Assembly: GCA_922989275.2 (NCBI GenBank)
Contig: OV277863.1
Coordinates: forward strand, 17,760,001 to 17,824,000
Length of the DNA: 64,000 nt
Reading direction: 5' to 3'
Source: Gari tellinella
Taxonomy: Eukaryota > Mollusca > Bivalvia > Cardiida > Psammobiidae
Every line of letters begins with the position of its first letter. Position 1 is the stretch's first letter. The notes beneath the pieces are model-generated. The model did no database searches and had not been told where the DNA came from. It saw nothing but the letters and a program-made list of their open reading frames with translations. Below, piece after piece: positions 11,939-23,850 of the stretch. A program made the position numbers and the translations under genes.

Positions 11939-12378
11939 CCGTGTTACTAATAATGTTGTCATAGAAATTTTGTTAGATGTTTTTTAAATGTATTTACTGA
12001 CTGTGCTGGTGGTCTTTTTTATTGTAAGGTTGTGGAACAGGGTTTATATTTTATGTACACTGTTCGTCGTTATAGGTGAATATAGGAGATAAGAGTGAGG
12101 TTGGGCGCCCCTAAACCCAGGTTTAACCCCCCAGTGGTTGTTAATAATTAATTTATAATTAATTATTGATTGCTGCTGACCGTACCAAGGCGGGCTCCTA
12201 TATTCACTTTACTTTATGTTTGTCTTGCGTGTTGTTTTCTATTTAGTGTGTAGATGAAGGAATGGGATTGCGTGTGTGTGTGTTTGTTATGGTATGACTG
12301 TGTGTGTGTTCTGCTTGAGAGGTGGTTGTATTGTTTGTGTTGCGTTTCCTGCTTGAGTCTTTCGTATTTATTCATTGT
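11939..12378. repeat. Dispersed repeat R2, copy 3
   Basis: A full-length match to copy 1 (3069-3520), including the GTGAATATAGGAG/CTCCTATATTCAC inverted repeat, but with a shorter GT microsatellite. It lies in the last intron of the tetraspanin gene. Comparison of copies 1 and 3 sets the family's ends at about CCCGTGTTACTAATAAT and CTTGAGTCTTTC. Confidence 0.75.
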
Positions 12379-13429
12379 CGAGTCTCTAATGCAAATGTCA
12401 CATAGCTGCCCTGTTAAATGCAAACGAGTAATTGTATTGCGTCAACTCCAAACACAAATTAGCATCCATAGTACGAATATAGTTTAGAAGAATAAGTGTT
12501 TTAAAAAATCGCATTTATGCTCAAAAATTAGGTCAAGTTCAAAATGTTTAGAGTCTTACCAGACGCCAGATATGAGTGACACTATTTGCTCTTTAGATGA
12601 TTATTACATATAACAAATTTGAAAAGACATTTCGTACATTTACTTTCAATGCGAAAGAACAACATATTCGCTACTGTAGCAACCTTATGCAGGCCTTAAA
12701 CGAAGAACGTTGTAATGATAGTTTTTAGATAATTTTCCGACATAAAGCAGTCATCTGTATTTCGATACACGAAGACCTGTTTAAATATTTTTCAATTAAC
12801 ACAGTGTGGCTGTAATGTAATATAACGTATCTCGCTAAAATATTCACGTAAGCCTCACGGTTAACATTGAACCGTATGCTACGACAAAGAGCTTACAAAC
12901 ATTAAAACAGTTCGAATTCTAACCAGATGTCATGGTAGATGCAATTGAGAGAACATCGTAATGTCCCTGTTTTAGCGAAAGTTAAAAAACGTCTTGCTAT
13001 AAAACATAGGAAAATGGCAATCATTTTCAAAAAGGTGTCCATTATTTTTTCTGAGTTGCAAACAGTTTTGAGTCTTTTCATGCTCCAAACTACTTGCAAT
13101 AGACACACACATTTTTGACAACAAATTTATTGGCAAAAGCCGGATGCTTTAATATACAAAGCGTTTGATAATGATATTTTCTTTCCGTCAATCTTAACGA
13201 TTAATGTTTTATACGCAACAAATTTTGTCACGATAAAGAGTATCATGCAGATAAGACGGTTCCCCGAATGTGATGATTCACGTTTACCAATAATTAAGAT
13301 GTCTAACAACAAGATTTCTAAAGTGATACAGTAGAAAAGATAGATACAGCGGTGGATACGTTAATCTTAAAAAATAAACATACCCGGAAGGCTTTTACAA
13401 CAAAAATGTACAGAATGACAGCGTTTTTG

Positions 13430-13567
13430 ATATTCTGGCCAATAATTTCTATCTGGGTGGCAAACAGCTTGACGATTGTTCTGAAGCCGGATGTACCGGT
13501 GTCTAATCTGTCTCGAATCATATAGTTAATGCGTCAACGCGTTTATTTGGAAAGAGTAACGTCTTTA
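13430..13567. mobile_element. Decayed CAGTGGAGAA-type MITE
   Basis: Remnants in order are GGGTGGCAAACAGCTTG, GTGTCTAATCTGTCTCGAA (half of the palindromic core) and CGCGTTTATTTGGAAAGAGTAACGTC (right arm). It lies just downstream of the 84 bp tetraspanin exon on the gene strand. Confidence 0.55.
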
Positions 13568-13585
13568 TGTACAAGCGTGTTTTAC

Positions 13586-13669
13586 CTGTAACAGTATCAC
13601 TACAGTAACGCCGATTATGATGTACACTTTATAACCGTCAATCGCCGAGACGAAAGCTCCATAGCAACC
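13586..13669 (-). CDS. Tetraspanin exon: end of large extracellular loop and start of TM4
   Basis: An 84 bp exon in phase 0 at both ends, flanked by TTACTTTCAG and GTAAAACACG. It encodes GCYGAFVSAIDGYKV, where GC is the conserved last cysteine of the extracellular loop, then YIIIGVTVVILLQ, the first half of TM4. An 84 bp exon at this position is a conserved feature of the tetraspanin family. It joins the 18545-18733 exon and the 10652-11311 exon without a frame change. Confidence 0.88.
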
Positions 13670-13699
13670 CTGAAAGTAACAAAACAGTACTAAATCACT

Positions 13700-16600
13700 A
13701 TACCGACATAATTTTTATGTGGTGTATAATCAAAACAAAACATTTTAAATTACTCCTATCTAACGTTGCCACTTATGTCCCTTTAGCAAAGATAATCGTT
13801 TAATTTGATAGCAACAGAATAGCACCACAGTGTGTGATCCAAGCTCTTGTATCAGTTACTGTTAATTGTGTATTCATGCACTTTAGTGATATTACCTTTA
13901 TTATATACCTAAACTTTATATAATATCCTTATTTTGCTTTATTGTCTTGTTATAAAGGTTGTTTGAGGCTAGCTTACATTTGGGACTTGAGCTTGTTCCA
14001 CCGACAAATTAAATATATATTGTAAATGCATATATGTTAGACTACTACTGCGTATTATAACAAAATAAATGTGTTCAGTCACGACCCGTTATTTATTCCA
14101 TGGCTCGATTGTGATGTGTTTTAGGCGAATAACGTTTTTTTAAGCGTTTAAGAGTATGAACTATTTTAGGTGTTACACTATGGAGAAAGTCAGTGTTATG
14201 GATAATTAACGCTTCAAATAGATATAAATAGTTCATAATTCATCAGCGGTTGGTTTCTAATATATAAGCATCGAAACTGGGAATTCCGAATCGCCATGCG
14301 CTAGGCTGTTTACACTATGACTTGCCATTAAAGTAGTCCAGGCTTCATCGTGTAGCATATAAACCATCTAACACAACTAGGCTGAAACTATTCTTGAACC
14401 TGTATTTGCTTATATTTATAGAATGTATATAATAATGGATATACGGCACTGCGTATCAGAAAAGATCATGTAACGCCGATGGTATATAATTATGGCCTGT
14501 AGAAATAGCAAATTATACTAGAGCAAATTAGGGTTTACTTTCATACCTTTTTCTTAATTCTATCTTTGCGATACTCTATCTTCTTTGTGGAAATATTCTT
14601 GTTTTCCGACAAAACATTAATTTATTGAAACACAAGTCTAATACAGACCTGTTAAAAACAATGTATGCAATTAATCGTGTACATTTACGCCATGTGATAC
14701 GGCCAACATATTTTGTTAAATGCTGATGAAAGTATAAAACAAAACTCTTAAAAAGGTTTCCATGGTGAATATAAATAGCTAGGTCTTAAATATTCTCTCA
14801 CAAAACACTCCTAGAGTTGTGATTAATGCTGACACAATGATGAAATGGTGTCTGTTAAAATACACAGTTATTGCTACTTTATATTTCTTTTTTTAAACTC
14901 TAAAGGACAACATGGAGAAAGGACAATAACGTCACTGCTGAAACCAGTATTTAATACAGCCTTCAGATATATAGCAAAACATTTCCAGGGTTTGCTTCTT
15001 TATACCTGTTCTATTTCCAGTGGCCACATATTGCTAGTCATTGTCATGCTGAGCACGACTTGGCGAACACTTGCAAACAGTTAGGTTCTACAACAGTCGC
15101 CGCGGATCCAAACTGTTTTGCAAACTGTTTGGCATATTCAGTTGTTCTTCATTTTTAGACGGATCAAACGTATTGAAGTCTTTTCGCAGAAGATATATCT
15201 GAAGCTGATAACAATTTAGCATGTTAAAGGGTTAATACAATAAGATAATTTTATGACATGATGTTGTTATTGAATGGCTTCGCTGTACACACTTCATGTG
15301 GATGCCTCATTTATATTAGCAGAACATTTATTTGTCTGGAATCCTTGACGTCTGTTCATATTTTATCTGATAATCATATAATTCAACCGACGTAATTATT
15401 CCCAGATTAAATGTCACTTAAGACAAATGTAGGGTAAATAAATGTAGAATGATGATTGATATATAATGGTGTGTAAAAAAGGTTTTGGGACCTGACTAGA
15501 TGTCGGATAAAGTCTACATCTGACAAGGTTGTTGTTTGCAATGGCTATGATAGTAAATACGTTAACTACGGGACTTTCTTCGCATGTGCGGAGGTCTCTT
15601 CGAATCCTTACGTGTGAAACACATTTGTAAACTTATACGGATTCTTAAGAGCATATCGAGTTGTTACGAGAAATACGAGCTATTTGCGGTTTCTTGCAAG
15701 TTATGTGATCTATTAACAACACAATTCTACGAGTTGCTGCACGATCTTTTTCTGCGTTATTGTACAGCCACCTCCCTTGTATTCACTTCACACTATTGCA
15801 AAGAAAGATCACGCAATACACTTTTTCTGTACTTATTGATAGACCAGTAAGTAATAAATACAGTACGAGTTTCGCTTTTAATGCGCCAGGTATCACCGGT
15901 AAGAAGACTTACCGTTATAACGGGACGGACGGACAAATTGGGGTTTTACGGCACCGCGACACAAAATAGGGCATACTATTATAGTGACGATGAATGGTAA
16001 GGGATGATAGGATGAGATGATGACGATTTCAAGAAGACAATTTCGGCTAATGTCATTCGTTGTGAAGCAGGGAATGGGATCAAAACCATCGACCTGTCTT
16101 CCTGTAACATGACACATTGGAATCGAATGAGTACATGTTTAACTGTAGCATATTAATAAGGAAGTTTGTAATACATATCTAACACTATGTCAATATTATT
16201 GGGGGGAACATCTAATTAACCTACATAATTCTTAAATATTAAAACACACGTCTACAACATTTATTTTTTCTGATCTGTATTTTTTCAACTACCACGTTGC
16301 CCAGTCCGGCTTCTTGCGCTGTCTCATGACCATCCCGGTTTGCAATCGGTGGCCAGAAACGGAGCTTCCGTGGCTTAATGGATCATATTGTAAACGCACC
16401 TTTAGCAACCAGCAAACTCAGTTCGTGCACCATGCCCGAAGGTGTACAATATAGAAGGCTAACATAACAGAAAGTGTACAATATCAGACGATAGAGGACA
16501 CTTTTGAATAGTGTTACGAGGGGTCTGTGTATAAGTAATATTATTATCTGCAACAATGGTCGTGTGCTCAATATCATTATACTTGATTAATCTAAAATAC

Positions 16601-17660
16601 ATATCATAATTGAATAAGGGTCTCAGTTAGCGGATGTCCTAGTGATGTGTAGCAAAAGGCAGCGTCTAATCTGCATTTTAATTATTGTTCATTTTAAGGT
16701 TATGTATTGTTGCGAGCAGTTTTCTATAATTATTGAGTCTTAATTTTTTTTTAAAGTTATTCACGGAATAATCAAGGGTTGCCATGGTTAAAAACTATGG
16801 ATAAATACATGTTACAGGGATTTACTGGTAATTGCAAGTTGGTTACGTATTGCTGCGACTTGTGTACCATTATTAAGGAATGTTACGGGTTATTTACTGA
16901 AACACATTAAATCATTATAAAGTATTTCATATAAACAATGTGTCTCTAAATTTACAAAACTTTACAAGTAAATGTAGTTATATTTATTGAAACCCAATTA
17001 GTTTCGGATATGTGCGATTAACTACGAGTTGTTGATCCGTAAGCACACCTAAAAACGTCAGTGTATGTGAAGGTTCCTTTAGGAACAAATGTATTACTAC
17101 GGAAAACAAGCTTGCTTTTTTCCGTTCTTAAGTAATACATGGTAAAATCAAAGGTATTCCAATTCAATTCAATCCCTGACAGACTTTGAAAACTGTTTGA
17201 TTTGCGCGTGAATAATTTCCTCAAAACTAGGCAACTACACAAGATGGGGGCTACCATCTTGTATGATGACGTCACGGCTTTTACGAAGCGTTGTGCGTGA
17301 CGTTTCGGAATTCCAGGTTTCGGTGCTATTTTTAAACCATTTTAAGCATGGATTACCCACAACACTCACTTGTAATGATTTCCTCCAAGGGATAAAGATT
17401 AAAAAAGTTCGATTCATACCATTAAACGCTTAAATAAACGCTATTTGCAAAATGCTACTTCTCAATAGAACCGATAAAAATAACGGATTATCAATACGTC
17501 ATTAATATAAATAATGACGTAATTATTGCTGGTCATATGACTTCCAAAAATTATGTAGGTGTACGGAGGAGTTTTAACATGGTATAAACGGGTGCTTATA
17601 TCTATTTATTCATTTTGCTTAACAGCATTTAGATCGTGTCCCAAACAATTTAGGTATATA
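13700..17660. other. Intron-like DNA without recognised features
   Basis: This stretch lies inside the 4.9 kb intron between the EC2 and TM4 exons. It has many short open frames but no domain, no consistent splice pairing and no repeat shared with other parts of the window. A weak tRNA-like string (GATGGTTTTGATCCC on the minus strand near 16080) is too degraded to call. Confidence 0.5.
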
Positions 17661-17668
17661 ATAAAAGT

Positions 17669-17745
17669 TCGAGTTGGTTGTGTAATCCAGATCTCAGTCA
17701 CGAGAGGCGTAACCTCGAGTGTGATCTGGATTACACAACGAACTG
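17669..17745. repeat. Hairpin, arms about 35 bp
   Basis: The arms GTTGTGTAATCCAGATC and GATCTGGATTACACAAC are perfect inverted copies, and pairing extends outward (TCGAGTTG/CGAACTGA, imperfect) and inward (CACGAG/CTCGAGTG). The loop is short. It is probably the centre of a small MITE whose tips are not apparent. Confidence 0.7.
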
Positions 17746-18002
17746 ATGCAGAAGCGTTGATCACACACTGGTGATAGATCTATTCCGTTTTCATTAGTAC
17801 ATTTTTGCTTTTTTCCGTCCATAGGCAAAGCCTAAATACATATTACGATCTATGTATTGTATTCAGCATTTTGCTAAATATATATGTATATATATAATAA
17901 ATAATGTCGGCGTGATGCCGGAAACGACCGGGAAAAGCTGTATATATGATTTAAAAAAAAAGATGATGAATTAGACTTTTAAAAAACAATTTTATATCTC
18001 CA

Positions 18003-18053
18003 AACAATGCGCGACGCGTTTCACTATAATTCATCAGGCGCAATACTATTGTT
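18003..18053 (-). ncRNA. Hammerhead-ribozyme-like motif, left arm
   Basis: On the minus strand the 51 nt contain the invariant hammerhead strings in order: CTGATGA, a weak two-pair stem II around ATTATAGT, then GAAA. After GAA comes ACGCGTC, which gives a two-pair stem III (AC/GT) closed by GC, with cleavage expected after GTC. Stem I pairs GCGCA with TGCGC, and UUGUU with AACAA across a 6 nt bulge. Minimal type I hammerheads with very short stem III are known from Penelope-like elements and retrozymes and may act as dimers, since ACGCGT is self-complementary. Catalysis is not shown. This copy is in sense with the tetraspanin intron. Confidence 0.45.
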
Positions 18054-18380
18054 TATGACGTCATGACGTTGTTGTCATGATATCGACGTCGTCACTTCCT
18101 GTTGACGTACATGTAAGGTAAATAACTGCGTTTTATTAAAGGGAGATAATTATTGAGAATTAAGAACAGGTTTAAATTTTGCTATGAAATATTCTTCTTT
18201 TGCTAACCTAGCTGAAACACTATTTGTCTTTAATTTAAAAAAAAGGAAACATTTCATAATTTAAGTTTTTCTTTCCGCATTTTTCTAAATGGGCGCTTAA
18301 AGGAATTTGTCTTGTTGAAGGATCTCTTATCTGTTGTGAGTGAACTGTTCTTCTTGACCTCAGTTTGTCATGACGTCATA

Positions 18381-18431
18381 AACAATAGTATTGTGCCTGA
18401 TGAATTATAGTGAAACGCGTCGCGCATTGTT
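18381..18431 (+). ncRNA. Hammerhead-ribozyme-like motif, right arm
   Basis: This is the inverted counterpart of 18003-18053, identical in the CTGATGA, GAAA and ACGCGTC segments. Stem I differs by one base (GTGC in place of GCGC), which turns a G-C pair into a G-U pair and so keeps the pairing. That compensatory-like change in a diverged arm is mild support for a conserved fold. Confidence 0.45.
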
Positions 18432-18486
18432 TGAAGAAATAAAATTGTTTTTTAAAAGTCTTATTCGTCATCTATTTTTTTAAATC

Positions 18487-18489
<3 letters not shown>

Positions 18490-18521
<32 letters not shown>
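18490..18521. repeat. TA microsatellite
   Basis: About 16 TA repeats at the right outer end of the foldback element. Confidence 0.95.
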
Positions 18522-18523
<2 letters not shown>

Positions 18524-18544
18524 ATAATATGCATACATTCTTAC

Positions 18545-18733
18545 ATTCTTATAATTCGAATTAAGAGCAGTCGGATTGACAGCGCAGGAAAAGTCATCTG
18601 GTTGTGCCGAGGATATCTTGCAGCATAGGACAGGGGTAGTTAACGTAAACCACCATCCATCCTGATAGATGTTTCTGTTCCAGAGCTTAGCCGGGTTAAA
18701 GTCATTTGATCCATCCACACCACAGCAGGAAAA
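18545..18733 (-). CDS. Tetraspanin exon: large extracellular loop with CCG motif
   Basis: A 189 bp phase-0 exon (63 codons) between acceptor TTATTTTTCAG and donor AAT/GTAAGA. It begins FSCCGVDGSNDFNPAKLW and contains PVLCC, then a further Cys in DDFSC. With the GC of the next exon the loop has six cysteines, the usual number for disulphide bonding of the tetraspanin EC2 variable region. The CCG tripeptide is diagnostic of the family. The open frame continues into the intron only by chance, through a TA microsatellite. The donor lies about 45 bp from the foldback element carrying the hammerhead-like motifs. Confidence 0.9.
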
Positions 18734-19326
18734 CTGAAAAATAAATTTATACACTGAGATATTTTATCACAAGGTGAACGCGTTACATGATAGCGACACG
18801 CACATGATTACCCTAAAAGTTAAAAACCGGATGAGACGATGCATTCTATGGTGGTGTCTCTTCTGGATCTACTATACCGGTTTTGTTTGTCACACTTATC
18901 CAACTTTGGAACGAAGATGTAAATAAAATATGTTGTTAGATCAGTTACAGATGGTAAATTTGCAGACGAAATATTAGCAAACAAATAGTTAAATTGCTTA
19001 CAAACATTGACAATAACGTGGACAGAGATAGTCGTAGATTTTGCAAATCATGAAGGTAATTTCCGTCTATTTTAGAATATTATTGTGAATGACGAAAGTT
19101 TTTTGAAAGCACATATACGGCTAACCTTAGACACTTGCAATTTTTCTTTTTTCTTACAATCAAAACTTCTATAACTTATTTAAGTATACCATGCACATAT
19201 TGCAGAGGATAAACGTAATTGCTAAACCTTTTACTTTTGAAATACTGATATGTTCGACTGAAATTAGCTAGAATTCGGGCTGTTAGAATGTATACTATGT
19301 ATTTTGTTTATATCTCTAAGATGATA

Positions 19327-19572
19327 CAGTGGAGAATCTGTTATTCTTTCCCGATAAACGCGTTTACGCTAAAACTATTATTTACAATACAAACAGTTTG
19401 GAGCCAGATCAGACGCCGGGTAACCCGGCGTCTGATCAGGCTCCAAACTGTTTGCCACCAAGATAAACATGAAATATCAGAATTGTCCAAAAGTTGTTCT
19501 TTTCTACGTTTTAGCGCTTTGCGTTTGCGTACGTTTGCGTTTAAACGGGAAAGAATAACAGATTCTCCACTG
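19327..19572. mobile_element. CAGTGGAGAA-type MITE, full length
   Basis: A 246 bp element flanked by TA (19325-19326 and 19573-19574). The tips CAGTGGAGAATCTG and CAGATTCTCCACTG are inverted copies. Inside are a TTATTCTTTCCC arm, the GCAAACAGTTTGGAGCC palindromic core centred on CGGGTAACCCG, and the opposite GTTTAAACGGGAAAGAATAA arm. A TA duplication with short TIRs is the Tc1/mariner pattern. Long overlapping open frames on both strands are a by-product of the palindrome, not genes. Confidence 0.92.
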
Positions 19573-20168
19573 TATAAACCAGCTGACTGATGTAAGTCCA
19601 GATACATTTTATCCAGGTATTGTGCGAAACCAGAAGAACAGTATCCATTATGTGGTCAATTATTATGTACATGCATTTAATAGATAATAAAGCAAAGTGA
19701 CGAAAGAACAGAAAACTCCTTTAGGATACTTCTGTTTTACTTTCTACTTGCTTTAACTGTCAATTGTCTTTAAAAACAACCAATTTACATTCATTTTAGA
19801 GGTCGTAATAAGGAGGTTTACTGTAAAACCATACATCATTGTACATGTTGTAGTTTCTGTTTAAATCATTTTTCATTACATTATGCATATGCCCAACACC
19901 CTGGAACAATCCTGTTTTATCTTGACTTTATATGAGGTAGATGGGAAGGATTATATTTTGAATGAATTTTTCATATTCGGTTGGCAATTTTAGGCACGTT
20001 ATGTTAAAAATATATATAATAAGTATTTCTACACTGGCAACCAAGTTCTGTTTTATTGATAGACGCTAAAAGAGTCATATCATTATTGTTTGTAGACGGC
20101 ATGACCCTATTCGGGAAGTCTTTAGCTGCCTTTTAAGACAATTTGGATTTGTTAGATGTGTTATATAT

Positions 20169-20588
20169 GTTACAGGGATAACGTGTTATCCTGAAATATT
20201 TAGGAATTACGTGTAATTACTGGGCATTTTAGGGATTTTATGAAATGTCCCTTTTTTCATCAAATAATTAGATTTGTATTATCATGGCCTTTCTTTTGGT
20301 TTAAAACATTATGCATTCTTGAAATATCATGGTCTAATGAACGTTCATACAAAGTTTCTCGAACAAGTGAATAACGTTAAGTGAACAGTGTGCATATGCC
20401 AGGACAATTAATGGACTAAACCTGGTAAAATTCATTACTTTAACCAAACGTAACTGCAAAATATTTATAAAACATCAACGAAAAGCTTCCAAATTACAAC
20501 GTGTCCCTGAGAAATTTAGGGTTCTCGTGAAATCCCTGATTTTTCAGTGATTTCACGTTTTCCCTGATGACAAGTTTTCCCTGTAACA
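20169..20588. mobile_element. Foldback element with TGTTACAGGGA tips
   Basis: TGTTACAGGGATAACG on the left and an inverted TTTCCCTGTAACA on the right bound about 420 bp. The arms continue imperfectly with ATCCTGAAAT.. and CCCTGAGAAATTTAGGG-like strings. No ORF and no clear target duplication. Confidence 0.55.
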
Positions 20589-20890
20589 TATTCATAATGC
20601 CAAACTAAAGTTCTTGGAATGAGTAATGCAAATACAAAAAGCATGGTATGTAGAAAAACGAATTAGTGTTTAGATAAAATATAAACCTACAATAAAATGA
20701 CCATCGAATATGTATTTACATCTTATTATCTAAGAATTGTCTTTACGTATATCGGTAACTCTGTTACTATTAAAGAGTGGTGAACCTGTAAAGGCGTACT
20801 TTACCTTACTGTTAAATCGTAACATTTTCAAACGTCTAAGATAATGTGTCATTTTTATATAACTTGCCTATGGCTTCCAGTTTCCTTTAA

Positions 20891-21134
20891 CCCATTACCC
20901 CATAAATACGCCTTTTAACGCCTTTTATTTATTCCTCCATTGAAGAAAATAGTTCGTGTTTATACAGTCATGAATATGTACTATAAGAAACATTTTCTAT
21001 ATCTTAGTAGATTCGAGCTTAAAGCAGGCTGAAAGTAAAGCAGAATGTGCCTTAAGGCACATTCTGCTTTACTTTCAATCTGCTTTAAGTAGTCACATAT
21101 CTCCAATACTAGAATCAGGCTATGAGTAAATGGG
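20891..21134. mobile_element. AGCAG-type MITE, full length, TTAA-flanked
   Basis: A 244 bp uninterrupted copy between TTAA at 20887-20890 and 21135-21138. Its central palindrome reads TTAAAGCAGGCTGAAAGT then AAAGCAGAATGTGCC, mirrored around CCTTAAGG. It serves as the reference for the family. Confidence 0.9.
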
Positions 21135-22210
21135 TTAAACGTTCGACAGATGAGGTTTTATCAAATGAAAAGTATCTAAAGGGTGAATTCTAAGTTATCA
21201 GAGGCAGTTTGAAAGTTCTATTAAAAATTCAAGCATGTGTATGTATTGGAAATTATGTCGTTACGTGATTTTCATAACTCGTTTTTATAAAATAGTTATA
21301 ACTAATCTATGGAAAAAAGTAACTCAATGCAAACAATCTTTGCAAAATAGATCATATAACTTCGGTACGGGAGACCTTAAATAGGATTGGCAGATTATAC
21401 ATTTGTTTTATCTGTATAGTGTTTCAGAGGTATCTTGTTATTTGAACCCCGCCGAAGTTAAAACATTTCCGACTTAAGCTTGGTTGATGGTTCAGGAATA
21501 GAAAGAATACGACTTTGAAGAGTATTCATACTTTGAATCAACAATTTCATACGAATTGTATCGATATGCTGTACCACATTAACTAAGATTATAAATAACA
21601 AAACTTTTATTGTAACCACATTTTCTTAAAACACAGACCGGAAGTAATAGCATACATTGATTTCAAAGAATTGAAAGGTTTTACACAGTTGTGCGATTTG
21701 TCGGATAAAACATATATTAATAACTTTCTTTATATTTGTAATATATGCATATATGTAAATAACCGCTACTTTCTTAGGCTATAAAAATGTTTAAAGCATG
21801 TCGAATGTTTCTAAGTAATGATAAGAAACTATCACTGAGAAAAGCTTAGTATACTAAATAAGCATCAAGTTTAAGTTGCAGAGTGCAATAGTGCATGTAC
21901 TTTCAACTGAGTTTCTATAACATCAGAATTTACAACGTTCTTTAAATATACTGTATTGTATTGATTAGTTTTATCTCACAGGAAAGAAAAACATCAACGT
22001 ACATGCACATTGTAAATTGAGTATATCTATAGGTTTGAATAAACTTATTGATTCACCTAACAATTTGTACTTGAAGTGTTGTTTTCAAGTTTGACTAAAT
22101 ATAGTGTGCACAGTTGAAAAACGTTATTCTTCCCTGTAAAAAGGCAAGCAAAAACGCAAACGCATTTCATAAACATGTTGAAACTAACAATGCTAATGTG
22201 TATCTGAATA

Positions 22211-22480
22211 GCAAACGGTTTGGAGCCAGATCAGACTACGGGTAACTAATAGTTTTAGTGCTAATGCGTTTATTGGGAAAGTCCAGTAGAATGATAGTTA
22301 TTTTCTGTTCAGCTAAAACACGATATTCATTGCAAACAGTTTTGGGCCTAATCAGACGCCGGGTAACATGACGTCTGGTCAGACTTTATACCACTTGCTA
22401 CTCAGAAAACACAATAAACATTAGACAATGCCAATATGCTCTGTTTTAAGCATTGTTTTCATTGCGTTTGTGTGTTGTGT
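22211..22480. mobile_element. Two overlapping decayed CAGTGGAGAA-type MITEs
   Basis: Two half-eroded cores (GCAAACGGTTTGGAGCCAGATCAG at 22211 and GCAAACAGTTTTGGGCC at about 22336) with right-arm remnants GCGTTTATTGGGAAAG. Neither copy keeps both tips. Confidence 0.6.
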
Positions 22481-22682
22481 TCCTTTAATGAGAAAAAAAC
22501 GTCTTATCCATTGTCTTAGTGCTAAATATGATTTTAATGTTGCAATACATTTCGTGCATTCATAGTCTAATACATTTGATTTATAATTATTCATATTTCA
22601 TTATGAATGGCTAACAAGTCCTGGCAGGCGCTCCATTTGTGCTTTCTGCACCCGCCAATAATATCACTTTAACTCATTTGCG

Positions 22683-22892
22683 TCCTGTTGGTTCTCCCAT
22701 GTTTATATATTGGATAAGTCCATTTTTATCAAAGGGATGCCTGGTCAAAATTTTCATTTTCATTTTGGTTAATATTGAAATTTCTATCAGCAAACAATAA
22801 AGACTCTGATCAGACGCCGCATAATGCGGCGTCTGATCAGAGTCTTCACTGTTTGCGTATGTCCCATATATGGGATCGTGGGCACAAATGGG
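22683..22892. mobile_element. TTAA-flanked MITE carrying the GATCAGACGCCG core
   Basis: A 210 bp element between TTAA at 22679-22682 and 22893-22896, with tips CTCATTTGCGTCC and an inverted GGGCACAAATGGG. The palindrome ACTCTGATCAGACGCCGC, centred on ATAATGC, is near perfect. The TTAA target and the tips differ from the TA-flanked MITEs that carry the same core. Confidence 0.8.
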
Positions 22893-23850
22893 TTAAAACA
22901 CCATAGGAGCTATGACACAATGTTTAGGCTTAACTATAATAGGGACGTAAAAGACATGACATTAACAATATCAGTTTTCACGTCTTCATTAGTGGTTTCC
23001 GATCCCTTTAAGGTACTTCGCATATGCGCGTAGTTTCCATACGATTGTTATGAAACTTTTCATGAAGAATGATAATAGCCTTAGAAACAATGTGTGTAAA
23101 TATAGGCATAATTTATCGTGTGGTTTGTCTTTAAAGTCTTTTTTCTGACAAAAACCTAGAATTTTGATGATTTTATTTTTCTTAAAAATGAATAAAGCTA
23201 ATGACTATAATTCTCACCCAATAAGTAGTCCACAACATTCATTACAAGAAAAGCTAAAAACATTTTGAATAAAGGTGTTCAGAAAGATGTTATCAGCTAT
23301 TTAAATTTTGCAAAATGCTAAAAAATGGAATTACAAAAAACTGACTCATTCAATGTATATTTGTTATCATTTTATTCAAATATATGGTTGATGAACTAGT
23401 CAGTCTGAAAAAATTAGAAAATATTACAGTCAGGATTTGTTGTCATAACATATTTTCTTATTAAAATGTGGGATATTTGTTGTTTAGATACAGTTACCTA
23501 CCTTAGAATTAAAACTTTGTCATTAAAATGCATTATTATTTATTCAAGGACTTGCATACAAGGTTTATTATATTGTTTTAACATAATTATAATGGGCAAT
23601 ATCGATCTTGAAAAGGTTAGCGTATTGATAAGCTTCAATGTGTGGCTTTATAGTTCGATCAAATCGTTTACATGTATACCGATTGAATTGACTTGTAAGT
23701 CATTAAACTAAAACGTACAGGTAAGTGGACATATACTTGGACCGTAAACATCACTAGTTTTAATCAACGAAGACTTTAAACATAACATGTCTCTTGATTA
23801 CTGCGTTATGGATTGACAAGTCAATAAATCGGACACTAAAAAAAATATTT

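Larger units (their letters stand above)
17940..18522. mobile_element. Foldback element with about 125 bp inverted arms
   Basis: The arms (about 17944-18070 and 18365-18488) are near-identical inverted copies from ATGATTTAAAAAAA at the outer ends to TGACGTCATGACG inside, with about 300 bp of unrelated sequence between. The right outer end runs into a TA microsatellite (18490-18521). Each arm holds a hammerhead-like motif reading inward to outward. It lies in the tetraspanin EC2/TM4 intron, 45 bp past the donor of exon 18545-18733. Confidence 0.8.

Noticed and set aside
12902..13108. Hydrophobic minus-strand frame KIMDTFLKMIAIFLCFIARRF as an exon
   Set aside because: The apparent acceptor is again CTGTTTGCAACTCAG of a MITE core, and no consistent donor or phase is present.
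13385..13470. Alternative TM4 exon (IEIIGQNIKNAVILYIF on the minus strand)
   Set aside because: The acceptor-like CCACCCAG is part of a MITE core remnant (GTTTGCCACCCAG), and the hydrophobic frame lies beside a decayed MITE. The canonical junction to 11311 is better supported.
16040..16120. tRNA-like B box on the minus strand
   Set aside because: Only a degraded GGTTTTGATCCC string, with no matching A box or arms.
19288..19607. Long open frames on both strands of MITE copies (also near 35509, 43236, 60459)
   Set aside because: The same peptide (FPINAFTLKLLF..) appears at every full CAGTGGAGAA-type copy and on both strands because the element is palindromic. No codon bias or domain is present.
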